15,396 nt of DNA from JBGQDM01 sp041495845 (lineage in GTDB: Bacteria; Acidobacteriota; Terriglobia; Terriglobales; Acidobacteriaceae), in the NCBI GenBank assembly GCA_041495845.1, contig JBGQDM010000078.1, forward strand, positions 1 to 15,396, written 5' to 3'. Shown in pieces: positions 7,372 to 14,067 of this stretch. The first letter of the stretch is position 1; each line of letters begins with the position of its first letter. Both the position numbers and the translations under genes were made by a program. The notes under the pieces were generated by a model. It was not told the DNA's origin, did not search any database, and worked only from the letters and a program-made list of their open reading frames with translations.

Positions 7372-10300
7372 CTAACCAGCCAGTTCAGGGTTGGGGTTGC
7401 GGACCTCCGCCAAATAGGTGGTCCGGGGACGGGTGTTCAGGTCGGCCAACATGCTGTAATTGCGCGCCTGCGCTTTCAACTTCGCGACCTTGCTGTTCTT
7501 GTCGTTGACATTGCCGAAGATAATGGCGCCAGCCGGGCAGGCTTGCTGACAGGCCGTCTGGATTTCGCCGTCGCGAATCTCCCGGTCGTCTTTCTCCGAT
7601 TCAATGCGCGCCTGGTTGATGCGCTGCACGCAGTAAGTGCATTTCTCCATCACACCGCGGCTACGCACGCTGACGTCCGGATTGCGCATCATCTTGAGCT
7701 GCGGCGTCTCAAAATCCTGGAACAGGAGGAAGTTGAAGCGACGCACCTTGTACGGACAGTTATTGGAACAGTAGCGCGTCCCGATGCAGCGGTTGTAGAC
7801 CATATCGTTCAGGCCTTCGGTGCTGTGCGTGGTGGCGCCGACCGGGCACACCAGCTCGCAGGGAGCGTTCTCGCACTGCATACACGGCACCGGCTGGAAA
7901 TAAGCCGAGGGATTGGCGCGGTCGCCCTGATAGTAGGCGTCGACGCGGATCCAGTGCATATGCCGCCCGCGCACCACCTGCTCCTTGCCCACCACGGCGA
8001 TGTTGTTTTCTGACACGCAAGCCACCATGCAGGCATTGCAACCGACGCAGGAGTTCTGGTCAATCGCCATGCCCCAGGCGTACCCGAGCGCGTTGAAATT
8101 CGGGTCCTTGCCATAGTTCACGTTGGGATAGAGCGTAAGTCCGGGGGTGGGCGCTTCCACCATCTCCTGGGCGAATTCCGGATGCTGTTTGTACTCTTCG
8201 AGCGAGCCGGCACGCATCACCGGCTTCGCACCCACTTCGGTGTCAATCGTCTGATAACCCTGCGTGGACGCCAGCTTATACGTGTCCCCGGTTTTCGAGA
8301 GCTTCACTCCGCTGGCTCTCCAGGGAGCGTCGCTGGTGCGCAACGGGTAGACGTCAAAACCAGCCCCGGATCCGGCGCGGCCAGCGCGGCGGCGACCATA
8401 GCCAAGAAACACGGTCACCGCATTGTCGGCATGTCCGGCTTGAACCCAAACTGCGTTGCGGACTTTCTTGCCGTTCAACTCCAGTTCCACCACATCTTCA
8501 CTTTTCAAACCCAGGCGTTGCGCCATCCCTGGACCAATCCACGCGGGATTGTCCCAGGTCATCTTGCTCATGGGTTTGGGCAGCTCCTGCAGCCAGCCGT
8601 TATTGGCGAGCGAACCGTCCAGCACGCAGGGGTCGCGGCGGAAGTTGAGTTCCAATCCCGAGTCATCGGCCGCGGCCGCGCCGAAGTTGGCCGCTTTCAC
8701 GGTGACAGCTTGCGGGGCGTAAGCCGTGCCCGCCATGAAACCGTCGTGCAGAGCGCGCCGCCAGGCAGCTTCGAAGTCACCGGCTTTGTTTTGTTTCTGC
8801 CAGTAGTCACGCACGATTTCATAGCCCGTGACCCCACCCTGACCCATCATCATGGCCAGCAGCTCGTGCACGCTGCGTCCTTCATAAAGCGGGGCAATCA
8901 GCGGCTGCACTACGCTGATGGTGCCATCACAGGCGCGACCATCACTCCACGCTTCCAGATAGTGCGCATCGTGGGTGAACCAGGGACAGAGCTGCGCCGT
9001 TTCGTTTTCATAGAGCCCGTGATAGACGGTGACGGGGATTTTCGAATCTTTGAGGGCGGAGGCGAAATCGAGGTCGGCGGGCGCGTCGTAGACAGGGTTG
9101 CCACCGAGAATGAAAAGCATCTCCACTTTACCGGCGCGCATGTCCGCGACCAGCTCGCGCAGAGAATTCGTCTGGTCCACCGGACTGGCGTGCACCGTTT
9201 CGGTGTAAATCACGGTGCGGCCCGCATTGCCCAGGCGCTCGTTGATGGCGTGAGCGAGAGCGTGCACCGCCGCCGGCTGGTGCTCGCCGCAGATCACCAC
9301 ACTCGCGCCGTGGTGCGCCTGCAACTCTTGGACGACCGTGGCCAGCCACTTGGCTTCTTCGCCGCTCAGTGTGCTGGCTCCAGCGCTGATACCGAGTGCG
9401 GATGCCAGGGCCCGGGCAAACTTTTCCACCTCCGCCGCGCGCAGGGGCAAACGATGGTCAGCCTTGGCGCCAGTGGGCGAAGGCGCGGTCTCCACCACGT
9501 AGAGCCGATTCATGGCCGCATCGGGATTGCGGCGTGCGACAAAGTCCCGCGTCAGGCGCAGCGCTCCGGGAAACGTGGGTGCAAGAAAATCTGCATCCAG
9601 CGAAAGCACCACGTCGGCGCCTTCCAACCGGTATTGGGTTTCGACGGGCTGCCCAAATGCCATTTGCGCCCCGCCCAGAACGGCGTCGCGATGCAGCGGC
9701 GAATACTGATGCCACTTCGCCTTGGGAAACATCTGCAGCAGGGCGCGAAGCTGGTCGGCCAGCGTGGGCGAGGAAACCGGCGGAGTAAGCAGACGCAAAC
9801 CTTCGCCTCCCACGGCTTTCTGCGAAGCCAGCGGGCCGCGAATCGCGTCACTGAACGCTTTCCACGAACGCGTGTCTCCCAGCAAGGCTGGGTGCTGCGC
9901 GCGATCGGGGTCATACATATCGAGTAGGGAAGCCTGGGCAAAAATATCGGAACCGGCTAGTCCGGCGGGATGCTCTGGATTGCCCTCCGCTTTCGTGGGA
10001 CGCCCCATGTGGCTTTCCACCAGCAACGGCTGAGCGCATCCGCCCAGCGTCATGGCCGTGGCGAAAAACAGCGGCCGTCCCGGAATGATCTCTTCCGGCT
10101 GCTTGGCGTAGGGAACGATGGGTTCGACGGGCTGGCGGGTGCAGGCGGTCATGCCGGCCAGCGCCATGGAAGCTCCCATCAGGCGCAGGAAGCCACGGCG
10201 CGATACTGCATCCACCCATTCCGACGCGCCTTTGGGAAACTCGCGGTGCATCATCTCGCGGAATTCCGAGCTGCCCGCCAACTCCTCCAGGCTGCGCCAA

Positions 10301-10410
10301 TACTCCGGCCCCTGCACTTTCGCCAATTCGGCTTGCACCGTGGCCAGCTCCAGTTTCTTGCCCGGACAAACATCTTCGCGTTGCTTCTTGGTCTCAGGGT
10401 CCATCATCAT
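7372..10410 (-). CDS. actB: ACIII subunit ActB, Tat-exported molybdopterin-like and Fe-S protein
   Basis: Large extracytoplasmic subunit of alternative complex III, about 1012 residues from the first of three consecutive ATGs (10410, 10407, 10404). A long N-terminal extension precedes a twin-arginine motif, S-R71-R72-G-F-L-R, and a hydrophobic stretch. Residues about 90-750 form the molybdopterin-oxidoreductase-like domain, which in known ACIII carries no cofactor. Residues about 780-960 are the Fe-S domain with 15 cysteines: C788/791/794/798, C843/846/851/855, C875/881/885, C924/927 and C954/958. T878 stands where a sixteenth Cys would be, fitting three 4Fe-4S clusters and one 3Fe-4S. It relays electrons from quinol at ActC to the ActA hemes. 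An upstream TTG at 10470 would overlap actA and is rejected. The stop is at 7374-7372. Confidence 0.95.
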   Translation of the reverse strand: MMMDPETKKQREDVCPGKKLELATVQAELAKVQGPEYWRSLEELAGSSEFREMMHREFPKGASEWVDAVSRRGFLRLMGASMALAGMTACTRQPVEPIVPYAKQPEEIIPGRPLFFATAMTLGGCAQPLLVESHMGRPTKAEGNPEHPAGLAGSDIFAQASLLDMYDPDRAQHPALLGDTRSWKAFSDAIRGPLASQKAVGGEGLRLLTPPVSSPTLADQLRALLQMFPKAKWHQYSPLHRDAVLGGAQMAFGQPVETQYRLEGADVVLSLDADFLAPTFPGALRLTRDFVARRNPDAAMNRLYVVETAPSPTGAKADHRLPLRAAEVEKFARALASALGISAGASTLSGEEAKWLATVVQELQAHHGASVVICGEHQPAAVHALAHAINERLGNAGRTVIYTETVHASPVDQTNSLRELVADMRAGKVEMLFILGGNPVYDAPADLDFASALKDSKIPVTVYHGLYENETAQLCPWFTHDAHYLEAWSDGRACDGTISVVQPLIAPLYEGRSVHELLAMMMGQGGVTGYEIVRDYWQKQNKAGDFEAAWRRALHDGFMAGTAYAPQAVTVKAANFGAAAADDSGLELNFRRDPCVLDGSLANNGWLQELPKPMSKMTWDNPAWIGPGMAQRLGLKSEDVVELELNGKKVRNAVWVQAGHADNAVTVFLGYGRRRAGRAGSGAGFDVYPLRTSDAPWRASGVKLSKTGDTYKLASTQGYQTIDTEVGAKPVMRAGSLEEYKQHPEFAQEMVEAPTPGLTLYPNVNYGKDPNFNALGYAWGMAIDQNSCVGCNACMVACVSENNIAVVGKEQVVRGRHMHWIRVDAYYQGDRANPSAYFQPVPCMQCENAPCELVCPVGATTHSTEGLNDMVYNRCIGTRYCSNNCPYKVRRFNFLLFQDFETPQLKMMRNPDVSVRSRGVMEKCTYCVQRINQARIESEKDDREIRDGEIQTACQQACPAGAIIFGNVNDKNSKVAKLKAQARNYSMLADLNTRPRTTYLAEVRNPNPELAG

Positions 10411-10448
10411 CGTCCGCCGAATTCCTCTTCCCCGGCCCCTGCCCGCCG

Positions 10449-11147
10449 CTAGCGGTGGCAGGTAGAACAACTCGTAATGTCGCGTTCACTGCGCAGGTGA
10501 TACTTCGTCACCAAGGCACGACCCAACTCCGCCTGGTCGGTGTAAGCCGTCCCATCCACGGTCACCGGCTTGGCGCTCGTGGGCTGCCGGTAGCGCATAT
10601 TGAAGACCTGGTCACGCGGCTGCAAAAATTGTTCCGGATTGCGGTGGCAGTTCAAGCACCACTCCATCTGCAACGAGGACTCGTTATACATCAGCGGCAT
10701 CTGGTCGACCGGCCCGTGGCAGGTATTGCACCCCACACCTTTGTTGAGGTGGATGCTGTGATTGAAATAAACGAAGTCCGGCAGGTCGTTGGCCCTCGAC
10801 CAGATGAGCGGCTTGCCCGTGCGAAAGCTGTCACGCACCGGCTCCAGCATGGGAGCGTTGGTCCAAATCTGCGAATGGCAGTTCATGCACGTCTTGACCG
10901 GCGGAATGCCGGCGACGGCGGAGACTTCGACCGCGGTGTGACAGTAGCGGCAATCCAGGCCCAGTCCGGCGACGTGATGCTGATGGCTGAACGGCACGGG
11001 CTGGGTGCGCCGCACCCCGGCATAAGTAATGTAGGGCGAGCGCTGAAACAAGAACAGACCCCCGAAGACCGCTCCGGCGAGCAACACGACAATCACCAGA
11101 CTGGATTTCGAGAGAGCGTTGGCGCTGCGATGAAAGATCTGGGCCAT
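10449..11147 (-). CDS. actA: ACIII subunit ActA, membrane-anchored pentaheme cytochrome c
   Basis: First gene of the operon, 232 residues. An N-terminal membrane segment at about 15-34 anchors an extracytoplasmic domain with five CxxCH sites: C66-H70, C87-H91, C140-H144, C164-H168 and C227-H231. Five hemes, and the opening MAQIFHRS, are characteristic of ActA. The protein ends one residue after the fifth site. Additional His residues, such as those in SHQHH (54-58) and NHSIH (129-133), are candidates for sixth heme ligands. The ATG at 11147 is preferred to a GTG at 11183, which would add 12 residues, because the family N-terminus begins here and AGGGA lies about 12 bases upstream. It collects electrons from ActB and passes them to ActE or the oxidase. 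38 bases separate it from actB. Confidence 0.96.
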   Translation of the reverse strand: MAQIFHRSANALSKSSLVIVVLLAGAVFGGLFLFQRSPYITYAGVRRTQPVPFSHQHHVAGLGLDCRYCHTAVEVSAVAGIPPVKTCMNCHSQIWTNAPMLEPVRDSFRTGKPLIWSRANDLPDFVYFNHSIHLNKGVGCNTCHGPVDQMPLMYNESSLQMEWCLNCHRNPEQFLQPRDQVFNMRYRQPTSAKPVTVDGTAYTDQAELGRALVTKYHLRSERDITSCSTCHR

Positions 11148-11208
11148 CGAACGAACTTTCCCTGTAAAGCTGAGGATTTGCACATCCCCGGCTGAACCAC
11201 GGCTACTC

Positions 11209-11241
11209 GAGCGTCGTCACACCAATTACGTGACGACGCTC
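11209..11241. promoter_or_regulatory. 12-bp perfect inverted repeat at the head of the act operon
   Basis: GAGCGTCGTCAC (11209-11220) and GTGACGACGCTC (11230-11241) are exact reverse complements separated by 9 bases. The repeat begins about 7 bases after the predicted transcription start and ends about 62 bases before the actA ATG. It could be a repressor operator or a strong hairpin near the 5' end of the mRNA. No T-run follows on either strand, so a simple intrinsic terminator is unlikely. Confidence 0.65.
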
Positions 11242-11254
11242 ACACAAACGGGTG

Positions 11255-11284
11255 ATTATAAACAGTGGCTTTCGATTTTGTCTT
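11255..11284 (-). promoter_or_regulatory. Likely housekeeping promoter of the act-cta operon
   Basis: The minus strand carries a perfect TATAAT at 11260-11255 and AAGACA (4 of 6 matches to TTGACA) at 11284-11279, with an 18-base spacer. The predicted start is near 11247, giving a leader of about 100 bases before actA. It is the only convincing promoter seen for the ten genes below it, since later gaps are 57 bases or less. The sequence match is direct; activity is inferred. Confidence 0.6.
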
Positions 11285-11313
11285 GCTCTTTTTCGAGTGG
11301 GGTCGATTGCGCG

Positions 11314-11332
11314 CGAAAGGCGTGCCCTTTCG
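11314..11332 (-). terminator. Weak hairpin after the aldehyde dehydrogenase gene
   Basis: CGAAAGG and CCTTTCG form a 7-bp perfect stem with a 5-base loop, 20 to 38 bases past the stop codon of the aldehyde dehydrogenase gene. No T-tract follows on the minus strand, so it could be a factor-dependent stop, an mRNA 3' end stabiliser or chance. Confidence 0.3.
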
Positions 11333-11352
11333 GAACAGCACCGTAAGGATTT

Positions 11353-12795
11353 TCAGCGCAGGTTCATGACCAGCAGCTTCGGTTCGGTCATCTCTTCCAT
11401 GGCGTAGCGCAAGCCCTCGCGGCCCAGGCCGGAATCCTTCACGCCGCCGTAGGGCATGTGATCGATACGGAAAGTCGGCACTTCGCCCGCCATCAGTCCG
11501 CCGACTTCGAGTTCCTCATAAGCCTGAAAAATCAGTTTGGCGTCGCGGGTGAAGATGCCCGCCTGCAGACCGAAAGCCGAATCATTGGTGCGGCGCAATG
11601 CGTCCTGAAAATTGTCGTAGGGCTCGACCGTAACCACCGGCGCAAAAATTTCCTGGCAGTTCACTTTCATGTCGCGCCGGGTATTGGTCAAGATGGTGGG
11701 CTCCAGAATCGAACCTTGGCGACCGCCGCCACACAGCAGTCGCGCTCCCGCGTCCACCGCTTCCTGCACCCAGGCGGTGGCGCGAATTGCGTCTTCTTCC
11801 CGGATCAGCAGGCCCACGTCGGTGGTTTCTTCCAGCGGATCTCCCAGTCGCAGTTTGCGGGCGCTCTGCACCAGCAACTCGGTGAACTTGCCGTACGCGC
11901 TGCGCTCGACCAAAATGCGCTGCACTGCGACGCAACTCTGTCCGGCGTAGCTAAAGCCGCCGACGACACAGCGTTCGGCGGCATAGGCGAGATCGGCGTC
12001 GCCATGAACGATGACCCCGCCGTTGCCGCCCAACTCCAGCGCGACTTTCTTTTTTCCTGCGCGCTGCTTGATCTGCCAGCCTACGGCCGCGCTACCCGTA
12101 AAGCTCACCATCTTGAGGCGCTCGTCCTCGATCAGCAAGGCCGCGTCTTCGTTGTTGAGCAGCAGCACGTTGAGAGCGCCATCGGGCCAACCCGCCTGTT
12201 GGATCACCTCGGCCATCAGCAGTGCCGTCATCGGCGTCTGCGGCGCCGGTTTCAACACCATGGTGCAGCCGCACGCCATGGCCGGCGCCACCTTGTGCGC
12301 CACCAGGTTCAGAGGGAAATTAAACGGTGTGATGCCGGCAATGGCACCGAGGGGAAAGCGCCGCACTAGAGCCCAGCGCCCGGCAGCGTACTCCTGCCAG
12401 TCGAGCGGAAGATACTCGCCGGCCATGCGCGTGCTTTCCTCCGCCGCCACGGTGAAGGTGAAGACGGCGCGATCCACTTCCCCGCGGGCCAGACGTATGG
12501 GCTTGCCGGCTTCAAGGGCGATGGTGCGGGCAAATTCTTCTTTGCGGAGGGCGATTCCCTGTGCGACCTGGCGCAGGACGCGCTGTCGTTCAAACGCCGG
12601 CAAACGGCGCGTGGTGCCGAAAGCGCCGACCGCCGCGGCGATGGCTGCTTCGGCGTGTTGCCGGGTGCCGATCCAGGTGCGGGCCACCACGCTCCCGTCA
12701 AACGGCGAGCAGACCTCCAGGCTCTGCCCCTCTTCCAGCCAGCGGCCGCCGACTAGAAAACCACGCGTGATCACCGCCGCTTCGGTTGCTGGCAT
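11353..12795 (-). CDS. NAD(P)-dependent aldehyde dehydrogenase, substrate unknown
   Basis: Full-length aldehyde dehydrogenase superfamily enzyme, 480 residues, oxidising an aldehyde to the acid with NAD(P) in the cytoplasm. The key residues are present: N159 in TPFNFPLN, K182 in LKPAPQTP (cofactor binding), FTGSAAVG at 232-239, general base E254 in LELGG, nucleophile C288 in GQSCVAVQR, and E382-I-F for ribose contact. The overall style recalls the lactaldehyde/phosphonoacetaldehyde dehydrogenase branch, but that is not enough to name a substrate. ATG at 12795 is preceded by AAGGGG, 6 bases away. A TATAAT at 12830-12825 suggests its own promoter. It points the same way as the respiratory operon, 205 bases upstream of actA, with nothing in sequence tying it to respiration. 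Confidence 0.93.
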   Translation of the reverse strand: MPATEAAVITRGFLVGGRWLEEGQSLEVCSPFDGSVVARTWIGTRQHAEAAIAAAVGAFGTTRRLPAFERQRVLRQVAQGIALRKEEFARTIALEAGKPIRLARGEVDRAVFTFTVAAEESTRMAGEYLPLDWQEYAAGRWALVRRFPLGAIAGITPFNFPLNLVAHKVAPAMACGCTMVLKPAPQTPMTALLMAEVIQQAGWPDGALNVLLLNNEDAALLIEDERLKMVSFTGSAAVGWQIKQRAGKKKVALELGGNGGVIVHGDADLAYAAERCVVGGFSYAGQSCVAVQRILVERSAYGKFTELLVQSARKLRLGDPLEETTDVGLLIREEDAIRATAWVQEAVDAGARLLCGGGRQGSILEPTILTNTRRDMKVNCQEIFAPVVTVEPYDNFQDALRRTNDSAFGLQAGIFTRDAKLIFQAYEELEVGGLMAGEVPTFRIDHMPYGGVKDSGLGREGLRYAMEEMTEPKLLVMNLR

Positions 12796-12824
12796 CGCCT
12801 ACCCCTTGCCGTCCAAGCTTCGTA

Positions 12825-12830
12825 ATTATA
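12825..12830 (-). promoter_or_regulatory. Likely -10 element of the aldehyde dehydrogenase promoter
   Basis: A perfect TATAAT on the minus strand lies 29 bases before the start codon, in the 76-base gap after the PIN gene. No good -35 was found at 16 to 18 bases upstream; the nearest likeness, TTGCCA, is 20 bases away. Like the act promoter, it has TG two bases before TATAAT. Confidence 0.45.
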
Positions 12831-12871
12831 TGCAAGTTCTCCGAGGCCGTTGGCAAGAGGACCGGTGGAAA

Positions 12872-13441
12872 TCAAATCTTGTCGCGGCGGAGCAGTTGGC
12901 AGAACCTGCCAACCGAGGCGCTCAAGCTGGCGACCACAAACTCTCTGCTTTCTGAAATGCCCGCGGCTTGATCGTCAAGCTTGTCCAATACCAACTGCGC
13001 TTCCCTCTGGTACTGGTGAATGAGGAAATCGTCCGGCGTCTGACCGAGTATCCCGAATTTCTCGAGGCAGTGCTGCGGAAAGTGCCGGGTGTTCTGAGTC
13101 ACGATGGTGCGGCTGCGAGCCATGATCGCAACTGCCAACACATGCCGATCGGCGGCATCCGGAATGCAGTCCGCGGCGCGCACAAGCTCAGCCGGCACGG
13201 CAACCATCGCCTCCGGAAATGCTTCCATCATTCGGGCCTGCCGACGCGCCGCTTCTTTCGCAGTGCGCCCAAGTTTGTGTTGGAGCGCAGCGGACATCTC
13301 GTCCAAGATCTCTACACTCCACAGCGGACGATAGAGGGAAGGTCCTTCGGCCAGCCTCAAGAGCAGGTCGCACAAGGCCATCGGCACCAGGACGCAGGCG
13401 TCCAGGACGGCCGAGCCTTCATTGCTCGGAGTGAAAATCAT
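12872..13441 (-). CDS. PIN-domain protein, likely toxin ribonuclease (VapC-like, PIN_3 type)
   Basis: Probable metal-dependent endoribonuclease acting as the toxin of a type II pair, 189 residues. The PIN core opens with VLDACVLVP (acidic D14), continues with SVEILDEM (E44, E48) and PDAADRHVLAVAI (D95, D98), and ends the fold with TIVTQNTRHFP (about 112-122). In many relatives the last site reads VTFN or VTGD, so N117 in place of Asp is not unusual for this branch. A further 65 residues or so follow, helical in character and typical of this longer PIN group rather than a short VapC of about 130. The gene starts inside the last codons of the HTH gene (23-base overlap), the usual order of antitoxin then toxin. 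RNA target unknown; toxicity is inferred. Confidence 0.85.
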   Translation of the reverse strand: MIFTPSNEGSAVLDACVLVPMALCDLLLRLAEGPSLYRPLWSVEILDEMSAALQHKLGRTAKEAARRQARMMEAFPEAMVAVPAELVRAADCIPDAADRHVLAVAIMARSRTIVTQNTRHFPQHCLEKFGILGQTPDDFLIHQYQREAQLVLDKLDDQAAGISESREFVVASLSASVGRFCQLLRRDKI

Positions 13442-13880
13442 CCGGGACCCTGCCGTAATCCCCTTTGGCGAATTCCTCCCGGGCCAAATCGTTCAGAGTC
13501 TTCCGCCGCGCGCTATCGCGTCTGGATTTGTAGGCGAGCACGTCCCGGACGTATACCCGTCGATGCGTTCCTACCTTGTGAAACGGCATTTCGCCTTTCT
13601 CCAGCAACTGGACCACGTATTGCCGCGACATGCCCAAAACTCTGCTTGCTTCCGCCGTGGTCAACTCGTGTCGGTTCTGCAACAAGGTGACCGAATGGCC
13701 GGCGCGCAGATCGGCCAGCAGGCGCAGGAGAAACGAATAGAGGTTGTTGGGAAGGCTTTCGGTCGTCCCCGCCGGTCCAACCAGCTTCGCTTCCGCCTCG
13801 CGCAGTTTGGCGTAGACCTCGCTGACCTCCTGGTGTTCTCGTGGAGAAATGTTGATGGCGACTTCCCGCGGGTGGGCCAT
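13419..13880 (-). CDS. Excisionase-type HTH protein, likely antitoxin of the PIN gene
   Basis: DNA-binding protein of 153 residues, probable antitoxin and autoregulator. An N-terminal helical region (about 12-66) probably dimerises. The excisionase/MerR-like winged helix lies at about 72-115: L-T-T-A-E-A-S-R-V-L-G-M-S-R-Q-Y-V followed by GEMPFHKVGTHRRVYVRDVLAY. The charged C-terminal tail (116-153, ending DDFHSEQ) is well placed to bind and block the PIN protein. ATG at 13880 has GAGGA 7 bases upstream. The last 23 bases overlap the PIN gene, so the two proteins are made together. Alternatively it could be a plain regulator; no integrase or phage gene is nearby, so a true excisionase is unlikely. 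Confidence 0.85.
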   Translation of the reverse strand: MAHPREVAINISPREHQEVSEVYAKLREAEAKLVGPAGTTESLPNNLYSFLLRLLADLRAGHSVTLLQNRHELTTAEASRVLGMSRQYVVQLLEKGEMPFHKVGTHRRVYVRDVLAYKSRRDSARRKTLNDLAREEFAKGDYGRVPDDFHSEQ

Positions 13881-13925
13881 AGATGGATCCTCGCTCCGAC
13901 TTACGGTCTAGGATATCAGACAAAC

Positions 13926-13931
13926 GCTATA
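13926..13931 (-). promoter_or_regulatory. Possible -10 element of the HTH/PIN operon
   Basis: The minus strand reads TATAGC here (4 of 6 matches to TATAAT), 45 bases before the HTH start codon, within an AT-rich patch (about 13910-13960) that stands out from its GC-rich surroundings. No good -35 is spaced correctly. If the HTH protein represses itself, its operator is likely in this patch, but no clear inverted repeat was seen. Confidence 0.25.
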
Positions 13932-14067
13932 AACACATCTAATCAATTGCTTTTATGAAGGCGTAGTTGTAACTTCCGTGTTTTGTCATTCTTACAGACG
14001 GCGAAGGAGACCGCACCGCAAATCAGACGCTGTCATCTTTCGCTCTCCGGCATAATGGGTTTTGCCC

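Noticed and set aside
6161..7375. Plus-strand open frame of 404 codons opposite actC
   Set aside because: It mirrors the actC codons and gives a low-complexity, Gln/His/Asp-rich product with no recognisable fold.
8182..9927. Long plus-strand open frame of 581 codons opposite actB
   Set aside because: It is antisense to the well-supported actB and its translation is rich in His, Arg and Gly without any domain. GC-rich coding sequence commonly leaves the opposite strand open.
7372..10410. actB as a catalytic molybdenum enzyme such as a formate dehydrogenase or polysulfide reductase
   Set aside because: The single-chain fusion of the molybdopterin-like and Fe-S domains, between a pentaheme cytochrome and ActC/ActD/ActE/ActF, is that of alternative complex III, whose molybdopterin-like domain is known to be empty.
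10411..10470. Longer actB start at the TTG codon at 10470
   Set aside because: It would overlap the end of actA and add an Arg/Gly-rich stretch; three ATGs at 10410-10404 with GGCGGA and GAGGA upstream fit better.
11209..11241. Inverted repeat as an intrinsic terminator for the aldehyde dehydrogenase gene
   Set aside because: No T-run follows the stem on the minus strand, and it lies downstream of the promoter for actA, where a terminator would silence the operon.
13419..13880. HTH protein as a phage or plasmid excisionase
   Set aside because: No integrase, attachment repeat or phage gene is present, and it overlaps a PIN-domain gene as antitoxins do.
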